A stretch of DNA of 8,616 bases from Deltaproteobacteria bacterium (GCA_011046295.1 DSAV01000171.1:1-8616); one strand, 5' to 3'. Shown: positions 1 to 6,377, numbered from the stretch's first letter. The notes: a model not told the origin generated them from the letters alone. Numbers and translations: made by a program.

Positions 1-83
1 AACTGAAACTACCTGGGGCCAATTTAAAAATATTCTGACCTCATTTGCACTTGGCTCTCAGTTTGATCTTAAAACAGCTGCAT

Positions 84-104
84 GACTTTTTACGAGGTCA
101 TCAA
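84..104. repeat. possible end of a dispersed repeat at the methyltransferase break
   Basis: The sequence contains a short inverted repeat, ATGAC at 82-86 and GTCAT at 97-101, around a TTTTTACGAG core. The methyltransferase-like reading frame stops resembling its family exactly where this segment begins (104, read on the minus strand) and meets a stop inside it. From memory, very similar TTTTTACGA-containing strings recur in deltaproteobacterial intergenic DNA, but I cannot search. The remaining 1-83 carry no gene I can support. Confidence 0.3.
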
Positions 105-248
105 ATATGACAAATTGTTGAACGTATGATTCTGGTCAACTTTATCCGTTCCATGAATTCTGCCTATCTCTGCAAGCTTTGGCTCAGAAAGCATATTGAT
201 GAACATCTCGTTGCTTTTCTTTCGCAGAAATCCTTTTTTGCCAAACAT
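90..248 (-). pseudogene. truncated SAM-dependent methyltransferase-like gene, N-terminal remnant
   Basis: A 52-codon frame starts at ATG 248, with GGTGGAG just upstream; an in-frame TTG at 278 is an alternative start. It encodes a basic N-terminus and then a stretch ending LAEIGRIHGTDK, followed by NHTFNNLSYL. This resembles the opening of polysaccharide-locus class I methyltransferases, which typically begin with an 'I(G/A)xxYGTDK...H.Y...YL' segment before the Rossmann core. That match is from family knowledge, not a search. The frame then ends abruptly (MTS, stop), so the whole SAM-binding domain, normally about 200 residues, is absent. It lies 78 bp downstream of the WaaG-like gene on the same strand and would have been the last gene of that operon. 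It is probably non-functional. It could instead be an unrelated small protein. Confidence 0.45.
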
Positions 249-326
249 TACTCCACCACTTTTTTTATTTTTTCTCAAAAACAGCCAGTGAAAAATTAAC
301 CATTTTTTGGTGCTGCTACCTCGCAG

Positions 327-1454
327 TTAATACCAAAGACCATCATATAGTTTCATAACACGCCGAGCTATTATTTCCCACGGATAATCCCTAACTGAAT
401 TTCTGGCATTACTTGACATAGCCGACCGCACTTCTTCGTTAACCATATAAATAATCCTAGAGCGAATCTCATTGACACAATCTCGTTGGACCACAAAACC
501 ATTTTCACCGTCTCTTACCAAATCTTTTGCCCCAACCTTATCACTGATAATTACCGGCAAACCTGCTGCCATAGCCTCTGTAACAACCATGCCAAAGGTA
601 TCAAAACCGGATAGCAGAGCCAGGATATCTCCGGCCTGGTAAATCCGTGCAATATCGCTGCAGACCCCGGCAAATATCACATTGCTGCCGATCCCCAACT
701 GGTCTGCCATGGACTCATATTTTTTTATATTTCCTTTGCCTGCTACCAATACCTTAATGTCATGATTAGTATTTATTTTTTTAATGAGGGAAACGGCCTT
801 TAACAAATTATCAAGCCCTTTCAGTTCGTAGTTCATTCCGACAAACAAAACAAGCATATCGGTATCTTGAATGCCGAATTCTTTTCTCACTTCCTGACGG
901 ACCGCTACGTCTTTTTTTTTAAATTTTTCAACGTCGACACCGGGATGAACAACATGAATTTTGTCAGGATCAACCTGATATTCTTCAAGCATCTTTTCCT
1001 TGGCCAGATTGGACACCGGCATAAAAATGCGGCAATTGCCTGACTCAAAAAATCTCCTCTCAACACAGCATGTGGTCCGATCGAACAGACTCAACCGCTT
1101 TTTCCCCCTTATTTCCCTCACCCAAATGCGGTGCGGGATGAAATGCAGTGTGCAGATATCAGCCTTAAAAATCCGGTCATGGGTGTGGACCAAATCAAAG
1201 TCCATGGAGGCGATTTTTCTGTTGGCAAAATAAGCAAAACTGATTGTCGTCATCCACTTGGGGAAAGCAATAATGGGCACCTTGTGAAAGGTGATTTTAT
1301 CAGACTGTTTTCGCCATTGATTGGCAAAAACGTGAATATCATAATCAGGCTTCTGTGCAAGCCGTTCAGTCAGTTCGCTGACAAACAGTTCCCCTCCCCC
1401 GACCAATCCATACTTGGGCACCACAACGGCAATCTTTTTCTTTGAAGCTTTCAA
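327..1454 (-). CDS. WaaG-like family 4 glycosyltransferase (LPS core)
   Basis: A 375-residue GT-B enzyme expected to act at the cytoplasmic membrane face, transferring a nucleotide-activated sugar to the growing LPS core. The N-terminal domain opens with a beta strand and a glycine-rich acceptor loop (KYGLVGGGE, residues 14-22). The C-terminal donor domain has FVGMNYELKG (204-213), with K212 in the usual phosphate-contacting position, and DTFGMVVTEAMAAG (285-298). This matches the GT4 E-x7-E signature with Asp285 in place of the first Glu and Glu293 as the second. Length and overall pattern resemble E. coli WaaG (a glucosyltransferase), but the sugar cannot be read from sequence. The start is a TTG at 1454, chosen because ATGAGG lies just upstream and the protein begins correctly for the family. 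It begins 3 bp after the waaL stop, so it is cotranscribed with waaL and probably translationally coupled. An A9 tract on the coding strand (912-920) is a potential slippage site. Confidence 0.88.
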   Translation of the reverse strand: MKASKKKIAVVVPKYGLVGGGELFVSELTERLAQKPDYDIHVFANQWRKQSDKITFHKVPIIAFPKWMTTISFAYFANRKIASMDFDLVHTHDRIFKADICTLHFIPHRIWVREIRGKKRLSLFDRTTCCVERRFFESGNCRIFMPVSNLAKEKMLEEYQVDPDKIHVVHPGVDVEKFKKKDVAVRQEVRKEFGIQDTDMLVLFVGMNYELKGLDNLLKAVSLIKKINTNHDIKVLVAGKGNIKKYESMADQLGIGSNVIFAGVCSDIARIYQAGDILALLSGFDTFGMVVTEAMAAGLPVIISDKVGAKDLVRDGENGFVVQRDCVNEIRSRIIYMVNEEVRSAMSSNARNSVRDYPWEIIARRVMKLYDGLWY

Positions 1455-1457
1455 AAA

Positions 1458-2708
1458 CTAAACCTCATCGAGGGAGCGGTTACCAACTACAGCGATGGTT
1501 GCAAAGGACACACAGAGAAGCATCTCCAGAAAATGCATGAACACGACATTAAAAAGACCGTAAATTGCAAAGGCGATAAATGTTGCGGTCACGCAGTATC
1601 CATAAGACCGACGCATCGGGCCGCCTGATTCACCCGCAACCCGGAAGCACATCTTAAACGCCGTAAGCAAAATACCTACAAAAAGGGCAAATCCCACCAG
1701 CCCTGTCCTGACAGCCACACTCATCCACATGTTGTGAGGGCTGGTCACCTGGACACTCTTATGCAATATTTCTTCGGGCACCTGCGACCTGTAATGCTCA
1801 TGATCGATAAACTTGCTGTTTCCAAACGTATCAATGCCGAAGCCGATCCCCCGCAAGGGATGCTCTTTGACGACAAGGTAAGAAATGTAATTGATCGTCA
1901 GCCTGTCAGTATAAGTGCCGCCAACAATGCCACCTCTGAACTTTGTTAATGTTACGCCGCCTAGAATTAACGCAAGGCCGACAAATAGCAACAGAACTTT
2001 TTTCCGATGCCAGAACAAAACCCCAACAGCGAAGGGCATGGCCACAAGTATTGCCCGTGTCTGCACCACAAAAGTGGTCAAAACCAGGGTGAGCAGACAG
2101 AATGCCAAGATGGATTTAGATATCCACCTTTTTTCAAACTGGATCAGAAACAATGACAGGATTGCGGCGTACATTGACATGAAGCCGAGCGGCCCCACCG
2201 GCAACTGATGGTTCGGAATGATCAGCCGCCTTGTTAAGGACTGGTTCCCCTTGACATAAAACACAAACATCTCATCCATTGCCGAAACGGTGACGGAAAT
2301 TACGATGATCCAAAATAGAATGCGCAGTTTTTTCGGAGTATTAAAGAATGCGACAAGTATGCAGAATAATGCAATGTATTCCAATAAATGACTCCGGAAG
2401 TCATGCACGCTTGTTTCAACGTCTATGGCCCAAAAAAGGCTGAGGAATGACCAAAAAACGAAAAGAGCAACCGGCAGCGTGAGGGGCGTTTTCAGAAAGC
2501 TGTAATCCCTGTTCTTTATCAGATAGGCAATTGCCAGAACCAGCCCGAGATAGTAGGCTGCCTCGCGTATTGACGTGGTGTGCGGGAATGGATTGAAAAA
2601 AACAAATATACCGATGACAACCAGAACCGCGTCCGGAATCTTTTCCCAGGTTTTTTGTTTAAGTGTAAGTATCTTGCCACCGTCCACGTTTGCAACCGTA
2701 TCTTCCAT
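1458..2708 (-). CDS. waaL: O-antigen ligase family membrane protein (WaaL/Wzy_C type)
   Basis: A 416-residue polytopic inner-membrane protein with about ten to twelve hydrophobic segments, the first at about residues 27-40 and the last at about 390-408. Ligases of this family transfer undecaprenyl-diphosphate-linked O-antigen onto lipid A-core at the periplasmic face. Visible family features are the QTRAILVA segment with Arg218 at a membrane boundary, the large periplasmic loop from about 255 to 325, the HPLRGIGFG motif (283-291), and SPHNMW (323-328), whose His325-Asn326 match the conserved 'PHN' of the Wzy_C domain. Polymerases (Wzy) share this fold, so polymerase is an alternative. Position between core glycosyltransferases favours ligase. 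It starts 6 bp after the stop of the fused glycosyltransferase and ends 3 bp before the WaaG-like gene, so the three form one operon. The Shine-Dalgarno sequence before ATG 2708 is weak, suggesting coupling to the upstream gene. Confidence 0.85.
   Translation of the reverse strand: MEDTVANVDGGKILTLKQKTWEKIPDAVLVVIGIFVFFNPFPHTTSIREAAYYLGLVLAIAYLIKNRDYSFLKTPLTLPVALFVFWSFLSLFWAIDVETSVHDFRSHLLEYIALFCILVAFFNTPKKLRILFWIIVISVTVSAMDEMFVFYVKGNQSLTRRLIIPNHQLPVGPLGFMSMYAAILSLFLIQFEKRWISKSILAFCLLTLVLTTFVVQTRAILVAMPFAVGVLFWHRKKVLLLFVGLALILGGVTLTKFRGGIVGGTYTDRLTINYISYLVVKEHPLRGIGFGIDTFGNSKFIDHEHYRSQVPEEILHKSVQVTSPHNMWMSVAVRTGLVGFALFVGILLTAFKMCFRVAGESGGPMRRSYGYCVTATFIAFAIYGLFNVVFMHFLEMLLCVSFATIAVVGNRSLDEV
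1463..1468 (-). promoter_or_regulatory. ribosome binding site for the TTG start at 1454
   Basis: Read on the minus strand this is ATGAGG, 8 bases before the TTG. It lies within the last codons of waaL, which fits translational coupling. It supports the non-ATG start, since no nearby in-frame ATG would keep the N-terminal beta strand. Confidence 0.5.
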
Positions 2709-2714
2709 TAGCCA

Positions 2715-4991
2715 TTAACCGTTCTGTAAAATTGTTTTGATTTTTTGTCTTACGGCGGGAAACACCTCCTCAACCGTCAGCTCTTCCATACAACGGCTCC
2801 GCATACTGCCTTGGCATCCCGTCTCCTTGCACGGTAAACAGAGAAAACCTTTTGTCACGACCCGATGTCCGCTCCCTTTCGGAGCCCATGTATCAGCAGC
2901 AGAGGGGCCATAAAGGCTTATGGTCGGGGTGCCGACCGCAGCGGCAATATGCACTCCAGCACTATCCACGCCTAGAAACAGTGTGCATGCCTGCAGCAAG
3001 GCCGGTAAAGTTTCCAAGGATGTCTTCCCGGCAAAGTTAAAAACATTTTGACCGCACCGGTCAACAATTTCCTGGGCCCGGTGCCGTTCATCCAGCGAGC
3101 CGGTGATAACAAACGTTATGTCGAACTCTTTGGAGAGCTGCGCTATCAAGTCAACAAACTTTTCAGCTCCCCATTCCTTATATTGCCAGAGTGAAAAAGG
3201 CTGGATTGCCAGGATCGGCTTATCAGCCGGCACGTTTTCTTCCTGCAAAAGTTTAGCTACTTCATCAGCCTTTTCCTTGGTCGGTGATATTTCAGGATTG
3301 AGGTTTTCGGTCGTGATTCCATATGCTGCGATGGTATCAAGATAATATTCTGCAATGCTCTGATTCATTTTTCCTAGTGGCTTAACAAGATGAGTAAACA
3401 GCCGCTTCCGCCAAAATATACCAACGTATGTATACCTCCCAATCCGTTGTTTGGCACGAGACAGATAAGCTAAGATCGCTCCTCTACTGCCCGTTCGAAG
3501 GTCGATGGCCAGATCGAACCGAAACCCACGCACGCGCTGCCAGAACTTTTTCTGATATGTGATCTCCTGCCACAAACTTCGTTTTTCTTTGTCGATAGTG
3601 ATAACATCATCCACCCACCGGCAAGCATACACCAGCCCAGCCGCCTTTTTCTGGACTGCCATTACAATTGCGGCATCTGGAAATGCCTCCTTCAGTGCCC
3701 TTGCAGAGGGGAATGTATATACGACATCCCCAATATCCCCAAGCTGGATCAGCAAGATACTCCGCAGATTATCTTTCTGAAGCCCGTTTCCTTTTACATA
3801 AACATTTTCACGAATTGAACCGGGCAGAAAGGAGTTAAGGATTGCCTTCCTGAACGATTCACGGGAACATAAAGATGCATATCGCAAGGCAGCTGCACGA
3901 TATTCTGAAATCTCAGCATCTTTCATAATATGTGCCTTTTCCAGAGAATGCTGCAAAGATTTGCTGTCACCTGATCGGAAAAGCAGTCCAAGGTGGTGCG
4001 TCATTACACGTTTTGAAAGGAGTCCTTCATCGGAGGCAATAACCAACTTGCCGGCCGCGGCCGCCCTGGCAAGCACTCCGCTTGAACCGAAATGCTTTAT
4101 ATAAGGCAATACAACCGCATCGCTGGCACAAAAACACAACTCTTCCTCTTCATCGGAAACATACCGGTTTAAAACTTTGGCTATTCCGCGCTTTTCCAGT
4201 TCTTCAAGCCCTTCAAGCAACCCGCGATCATGTGTAACTTTTCCGGCACACAACAGCAACAGTTGTCGATCAGGGGGGGGAGCATCAAGCAAAGACCTGA
4301 TTATAACATGCAGTCCCTTTCGTCGAGTGCCGATACCGTAATTTAGAACAACAAACTTATCAGATGAAATATCCAGTCTGTTTCTTGCCTCAAGCCTGTC
4401 ATGCGTGAAGTTTCCGCTCCACGGGTCCGGCAGAAAGTAAAAATCAACATCCCGATATTTTTTTGCTGCACCTTCCGACAGGTATTCATCAAGCAGGTAA
4501 ATTCTTTTAAACCATTGCTGATTACAAAGCCTCCAAAAGCCGAACGCCTTGATAATATTGCCCACTGGCCAAAATGAATTTGCCAGAAACCGGGGGCGGA
4601 AATAAACGCCGTTCAAACGCCCCTGTAAAATCTTAGGCGGCAAAATGCCAAGCGCTGCAAAACGGAGGCAACTGGAGGCAATTTCATCAAAGTTGTTCAT
4701 GAATACTTCATGGGTTTTACTTGCAGCGAAGCACTCGGCAAGGGCCTTTATTTTGCTGCCGCCACGCCATTTTCCCTCTGTATCGAAGACGGACATGATG
4801 TCAATAGATTTGCGAAGGTGTGCCAAAGCATCCTCAATCATCCCTTTTGCTTGCGGACGATAGTCAACGGCAAGCGTCAGCCTGAAGCCGTTGCCAAGCA
4901 GATCCTCCGTAATGTAACGCAACCAGCTGAGATGGTGACCTTCGACCCGTGGCTCAAAAATTAGTATATGCGGTTGGAATAATTTCCTCAT
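2715..4991 (-). CDS. fused GT4-like / GT9 (heptosyltransferase II-like) bifunctional glycosyltransferase
   Basis: A 758-residue uninterrupted frame, about twice normal length, joining two GT-B enzymes. Residues 1 to about 395 are a GT4-like transferase: N-terminal HILIFEPRVEGHHLSWL (8-24), a central YGIGTRRKGLHVII strand and loop (218-231), and donor-site HFGSSGVLARAAAAGK (300-315). The usual second Glu of E-x7-E is not evident there, so its activity is less certain. After a linker (about 396-409), residues 410-758 form a complete GT9 domain: LLIQLGDIGDVV (413-424, Asp422 at the position of the catalytic Asp13 of E. coli WaaC), QYKEW (603-607, Lys605), and GVDSAGVHIAAAVGTP (674-689, Asp676) with GPS (695-697). 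A C-terminal cysteine set follows at C718, C721, C726 and C734. The likely role is sequential addition of two core sugars, one heptose-like, which is inference. The ATG at 4991 has no visible Shine-Dalgarno and an AT-rich leader. A C8 tract lies inside the first domain. Confidence 0.85.
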   Translation of the reverse strand: MRKLFQPHILIFEPRVEGHHLSWLRYITEDLLGNGFRLTLAVDYRPQAKGMIEDALAHLRKSIDIMSVFDTEGKWRGGSKIKALAECFAASKTHEVFMNNFDEIASSCLRFAALGILPPKILQGRLNGVYFRPRFLANSFWPVGNIIKAFGFWRLCNQQWFKRIYLLDEYLSEGAAKKYRDVDFYFLPDPWSGNFTHDRLEARNRLDISSDKFVVLNYGIGTRRKGLHVIIRSLLDAPPPDRQLLLLCAGKVTHDRGLLEGLEELEKRGIAKVLNRYVSDEEEELCFCASDAVVLPYIKHFGSSGVLARAAAAGKLVIASDEGLLSKRVMTHHLGLLFRSGDSKSLQHSLEKAHIMKDAEISEYRAAALRYASLCSRESFRKAILNSFLPGSIRENVYVKGNGLQKDNLRSILLIQLGDIGDVVYTFPSARALKEAFPDAAIVMAVQKKAAGLVYACRWVDDVITIDKEKRSLWQEITYQKKFWQRVRGFRFDLAIDLRTGSRGAILAYLSRAKQRIGRYTYVGIFWRKRLFTHLVKPLGKMNQSIAEYYLDTIAAYGITTENLNPEISPTKEKADEVAKLLQEENVPADKPILAIQPFSLWQYKEWGAEKFVDLIAQLSKEFDITFVITGSLDERHRAQEIVDRCGQNVFNFAGKTSLETLPALLQACTLFLGVDSAGVHIAAAVGTPTISLYGPSAADTWAPKGSGHRVVTKGFLCLPCKETGCQGSMRSRCMEELTVEEVFPAVRQKIKTILQNG
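4273..4280 (-). repeat. C8 homopolymer inside the fused glycosyltransferase gene
   Basis: Eight consecutive G on the plus strand read as C8 on the coding strand, encoding the prolines of LLDAPPPDRQ (residues 235-243). A one-base slip would shift the frame in the first domain and remove the GT9 domain. Polymeric C or G tracts are known phase-variation sites in LPS glycosyltransferase genes of other bacteria. Whether this one varies is unknown. Confidence 0.6.
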
Positions 4992-5099
4992 TCAATAAAA
5001 AATAAATAATTTCAGCTAATTACAATTTAATTTATAGCAAAAACAACCTGCCTCATCGAATTTTCCTTTATACAATCAGTTGTTTCGCGGACATGGTCA
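4992..5099 (-). other. AT-rich leader before the fused glycosyltransferase gene
   Basis: The 60 bases next to ATG 4991 are almost entirely A and T and contain no Shine-Dalgarno-like string. This is the only sizeable gap between the GT2 module and the fusion-waaL-GT4 operon, so it is the likeliest place for that operon's promoter. A pair TTGTTT and GTAATT with 17-base spacing can be drawn on the minus strand, but neither box is close enough to consensus to call. Confidence 0.25.
5027..5056 (-). pseudogene. possible 5' stub of a GT4 glycosyltransferase gene (MRQVVFAIN)
   Basis: On the minus strand AAAGGA sits 7 bases before an ATG at 5056 that opens a nine-codon frame, MRQVVFAIN, stop at 5027. 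The peptide matches the first beta strand of many GT4 enzymes, which often begin M-K/R-x-V-V-F-x-I-N followed by a glycine-rich loop. After the ninth codon the sequence becomes extremely AT-rich and the resemblance ends. It may be the leftover start of a deleted gene, an upstream leader peptide, or chance. The match is too short to be decisive. Confidence 0.25.
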
Positions 5100-5180
5100 T
5101 CAGTGGCTCACCGGCAAATCGAAGATCTTGTACGGGCACTCGTCGCCGATGGCGCTGATTTTGACGATCAAAATATTCAA
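5100..5180 (-). pseudogene. 5' stub of a second GT9 heptosyltransferase gene
   Basis: A TTG at 5180, preceded 7 bases upstream by AGAAGGA, opens a frame reading LNILIVKISAIGD and then ECPYKIFDLPVSH, stop. The first 13 residues are nearly identical to the start of WaaC in this same window (MNILIVKLSAIGD), including the position of catalytic Asp13. The resemblance ends exactly after that Asp (5142/5141), where a normal gene would continue V-V-H-S-L-P. A translation start site plus family N-terminus followed by unrelated sequence means the rest of the gene was deleted or replaced. It follows the GT2 stop by 37 bases, so it was once the next gene of that operon. I do not recognise the 26-residue product as functional. 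Confidence 0.65.
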
Positions 5181-5217
5181 ACAGCAATCCTTCTATAACA
5201 GGAAACGGGGCCGCTTG

Positions 5218-5994
5218 TCATGCGTTACGACGATTAACCCGCCTGCCCGACTCCCAAAGCTTGGCGTATTTAAAAAAGATGTTGACCGCATTGCAGACCG
5301 CCTGGACGAAACCTTCTTTGCCATCCAGAAATCCGCACCGCAATAAATAATTATACACAAATGCCCAGGTCGACCGGGATACCGCTTGGAATAACGAACC
5401 CTTCCGGCTGGTTCTAGCCAGTTCCGTTGCTCCGGCCGAGGAATAGCTGTTGATCTTGGCCAGAGTATGGGCAAGATCACGGTTGGCATGGTGGACAATC
5501 ACGCCTCGCAACGCGCCCACTGCCCCTTGGACCTCCAAACCCTCATGCACTAGGCGGTCGTTCATCCGACATTTGGTTTTATCGAACAGTCGCACCACCC
5601 GGTCCGGCCACCAGCCAGCGCGTTTGAGCCAGCGACCACAGAAAAAATTCTGGCGCGGCAGGCTGTAGGCACTATGGATAGGATCACGTAGCACCGCCGC
5701 GATTTCCCAGACGGTATCCGGTGGAATGCGTTCGTCCGCATCCAGAACCAAGACCCAACGCTCGCGGCACTGGTCAATGGCAAACTGCTTCTGCTGGCCA
5801 AACCCCCGCCACGGTTCGATGAAAACCCGCGCCCCATATTCCCTAGCAATCTCCGCGGTCCGGTCAGTGCTGCCGGAATCAACCACCACCACGTCGGCGG
5901 CGAATAAGACGCTCATCAGACAATCGGCTAGCCGGTCCTCCTCGTTCAGGGTGATAATGGCCACAGAGAGCGGAAACTTTCGATTCGCATTCAA
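5218..5994 (-). CDS. family 2 glycosyltransferase, WaaE/LgtF-like (LPS core)
   Basis: A 258-residue GT-A enzyme of the family that includes WaaE/KdtX and LgtF, which add glucose or another hexose to inner-core heptose on the cytoplasmic face. Visible motifs are SVAIITLNEEDRL (10-22), VVVDSGSTDRT (36-46, nucleotide-binding Asp39 and Asp44), VLVLDADERI (81-90, the metal-binding D-x-D at Asp85 and Asp87), GWWPDRVVRLF (127-137), and LVHEGLEV (148-155), whose His-Glu is at the expected catalytic-base region. The C-terminal amphipathic and basic segment fits membrane association. Length is normal for the family. The start is TTG at 5994, supported by GAAGG about 8 bases upstream. Its first base overlaps the TGA of the preceding GT9 remnant frame. 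Two sampled 60-base lines here are 57% and 60% GC, higher than most of the window, suggesting separate origin. The sugar transferred cannot be deduced. Confidence 0.85.
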   Translation of the reverse strand: MNANRKFPLSVAIITLNEEDRLADCLMSVLFAADVVVVDSGSTDRTAEIAREYGARVFIEPWRGFGQQKQFAIDQCRERWVLVLDADERIPPDTVWEIAAVLRDPIHSAYSLPRQNFFCGRWLKRAGWWPDRVVRLFDKTKCRMNDRLVHEGLEVQGAVGALRGVIVHHANRDLAHTLAKINSYSSAGATELARTSRKGSLFQAVSRSTWAFVYNYLLRCGFLDGKEGFVQAVCNAVNIFFKYAKLWESGRRVNRRNA

Positions 5995-6022
5995 ATCGAT
6001 ACCTTCGCTGCATTTGGCCTGC

Positions 6023-6158
6023 TACTGCCCGAACCAACATTTTTCTTGGCTCGGGCATGCCCCTCGAAAATCCCGCTTTTGTGCAGGCCAGAAAAATTGA
6101 TGAGCAAGTCATACTCAGCGGTTCGCTGTTCTCTGACAAAATCCTTCAACCGCCTTTT
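6023..6158 (-). pseudogene. internal fragment of a GT9 heptosyltransferase gene
   Basis: The frame reading KRRLKDFVREQRTAEYDLL and then INFSGLHKSGIFEGHARAKK, ending NVGSGSS, aligns to residues 73-118 of the window's own WaaC (KKAISEIKSFIHELRDTEYD, then IVLDLHALLKSGL, then LARGKRKIGY). Shared positions include E-Y-D, the L-x-K-S-G turn, and A-R-x-K-x-x-(I/V)-G. The conserved N-terminal start (S-x-x-G-D) and the whole C-terminal donor domain are missing. The open frame extends from ATG 6227, inside the Trm112 gene, to TGA 5991, overlapping the GT2 start, but sequence outside 6023-6158 has no family resemblance. It is best read as a deletion remnant of a GT9 gene that once lay between the Trm112 and GT2 genes. 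Confidence 0.65.
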
Positions 6159-6204
6159 CCCAAAAAAGGGAAGGAGGTGTGGTGTGGATATTTCAACTGG
6201 GTTC

Positions 6205-6372
6205 TTACTCAATTCTTTTTGCCTCATCGATTAACATAACAGGGATATCATCCTTGATCTCGTACATTAACTTACACTTATCACAGATCAATCCGTCCTT
6301 TGTATCGTTCAGTCTGATTTCGCCTTTACATTTGGGACAGGCCAGAATCTCCAAAAGTTCTTTGCTAATCAC
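6205..6372 (-). CDS. Trm112/YcaR-family zinc-ribbon small protein
   Basis: A 55-residue protein with GTG start at 6372, beginning VISKELLEILACPKCKGEIR and ending DDIPVMLIDEAKRIE. Two cysteine pairs, C12-x2-C15 and C30-x2-C33, form a zinc-ribbon site. The 'ELLEILACPxCKG' opening and the 'Y.I.DDIPVMLIDEA' ending are the hallmarks of the Trm112/UPF0434 (E. coli YcaR) family. Length of 55-65 residues is normal. Eukaryotic Trm112 activates methyltransferases; the bacterial small versions are poorly understood but are commonly encoded beside lpxK or LPS transferase genes, as here. The start is fixed by AAGGAG five bases upstream. The stop at 6205 is followed by the GT9 remnant. No shift or missing cysteine is visible, so it appears intact. 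Confidence 0.88.
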   Translation of the reverse strand: MISKELLEILACPKCKGEIRLNDTKDGLICDKCKLMYEIKDDIPVMLIDEAKRIE

Positions 6373-6377
6373 GATAA

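Noticed and set aside
1..83. Left edge as the terminal part of an insertion sequence
   Set aside because: The CTGGGGCCA-type string is suggestive from memory, but no inverted end, target duplication or transposase is visible in the window.
1131..1445. Plus-strand open frame of about 100 codons opposite the WaaG-like gene
   Set aside because: It is antisense to a well-supported glycosyltransferase, has no family motif and no convincing ribosome site.
1915..2208. Plus-strand open frame opposite waaL
   Set aside because: Antisense shadow of a membrane protein gene, with low-complexity basic composition and no motif.
4055..4070. GC-palindromic run in the fusion gene as a regulatory or recombination site
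   Set aside because: It encodes the alanine run in LARAAAAGK of the donor-site helix, so codon composition explains it.
5726..6100. Plus-strand open frame of 124 codons opposite the GT2 gene
   Set aside because: The GC-rich coding strand leaves long antisense frames. Composition is Ser/Arg-rich with no recognisable domain.
5991..6227. Full 78-residue frame starting inside the Trm112-like gene as a real gene
   Set aside because: Only the middle part resembles GT9. The start lies inside another gene and the ends are unrelated, so it is reported as a remnant only.
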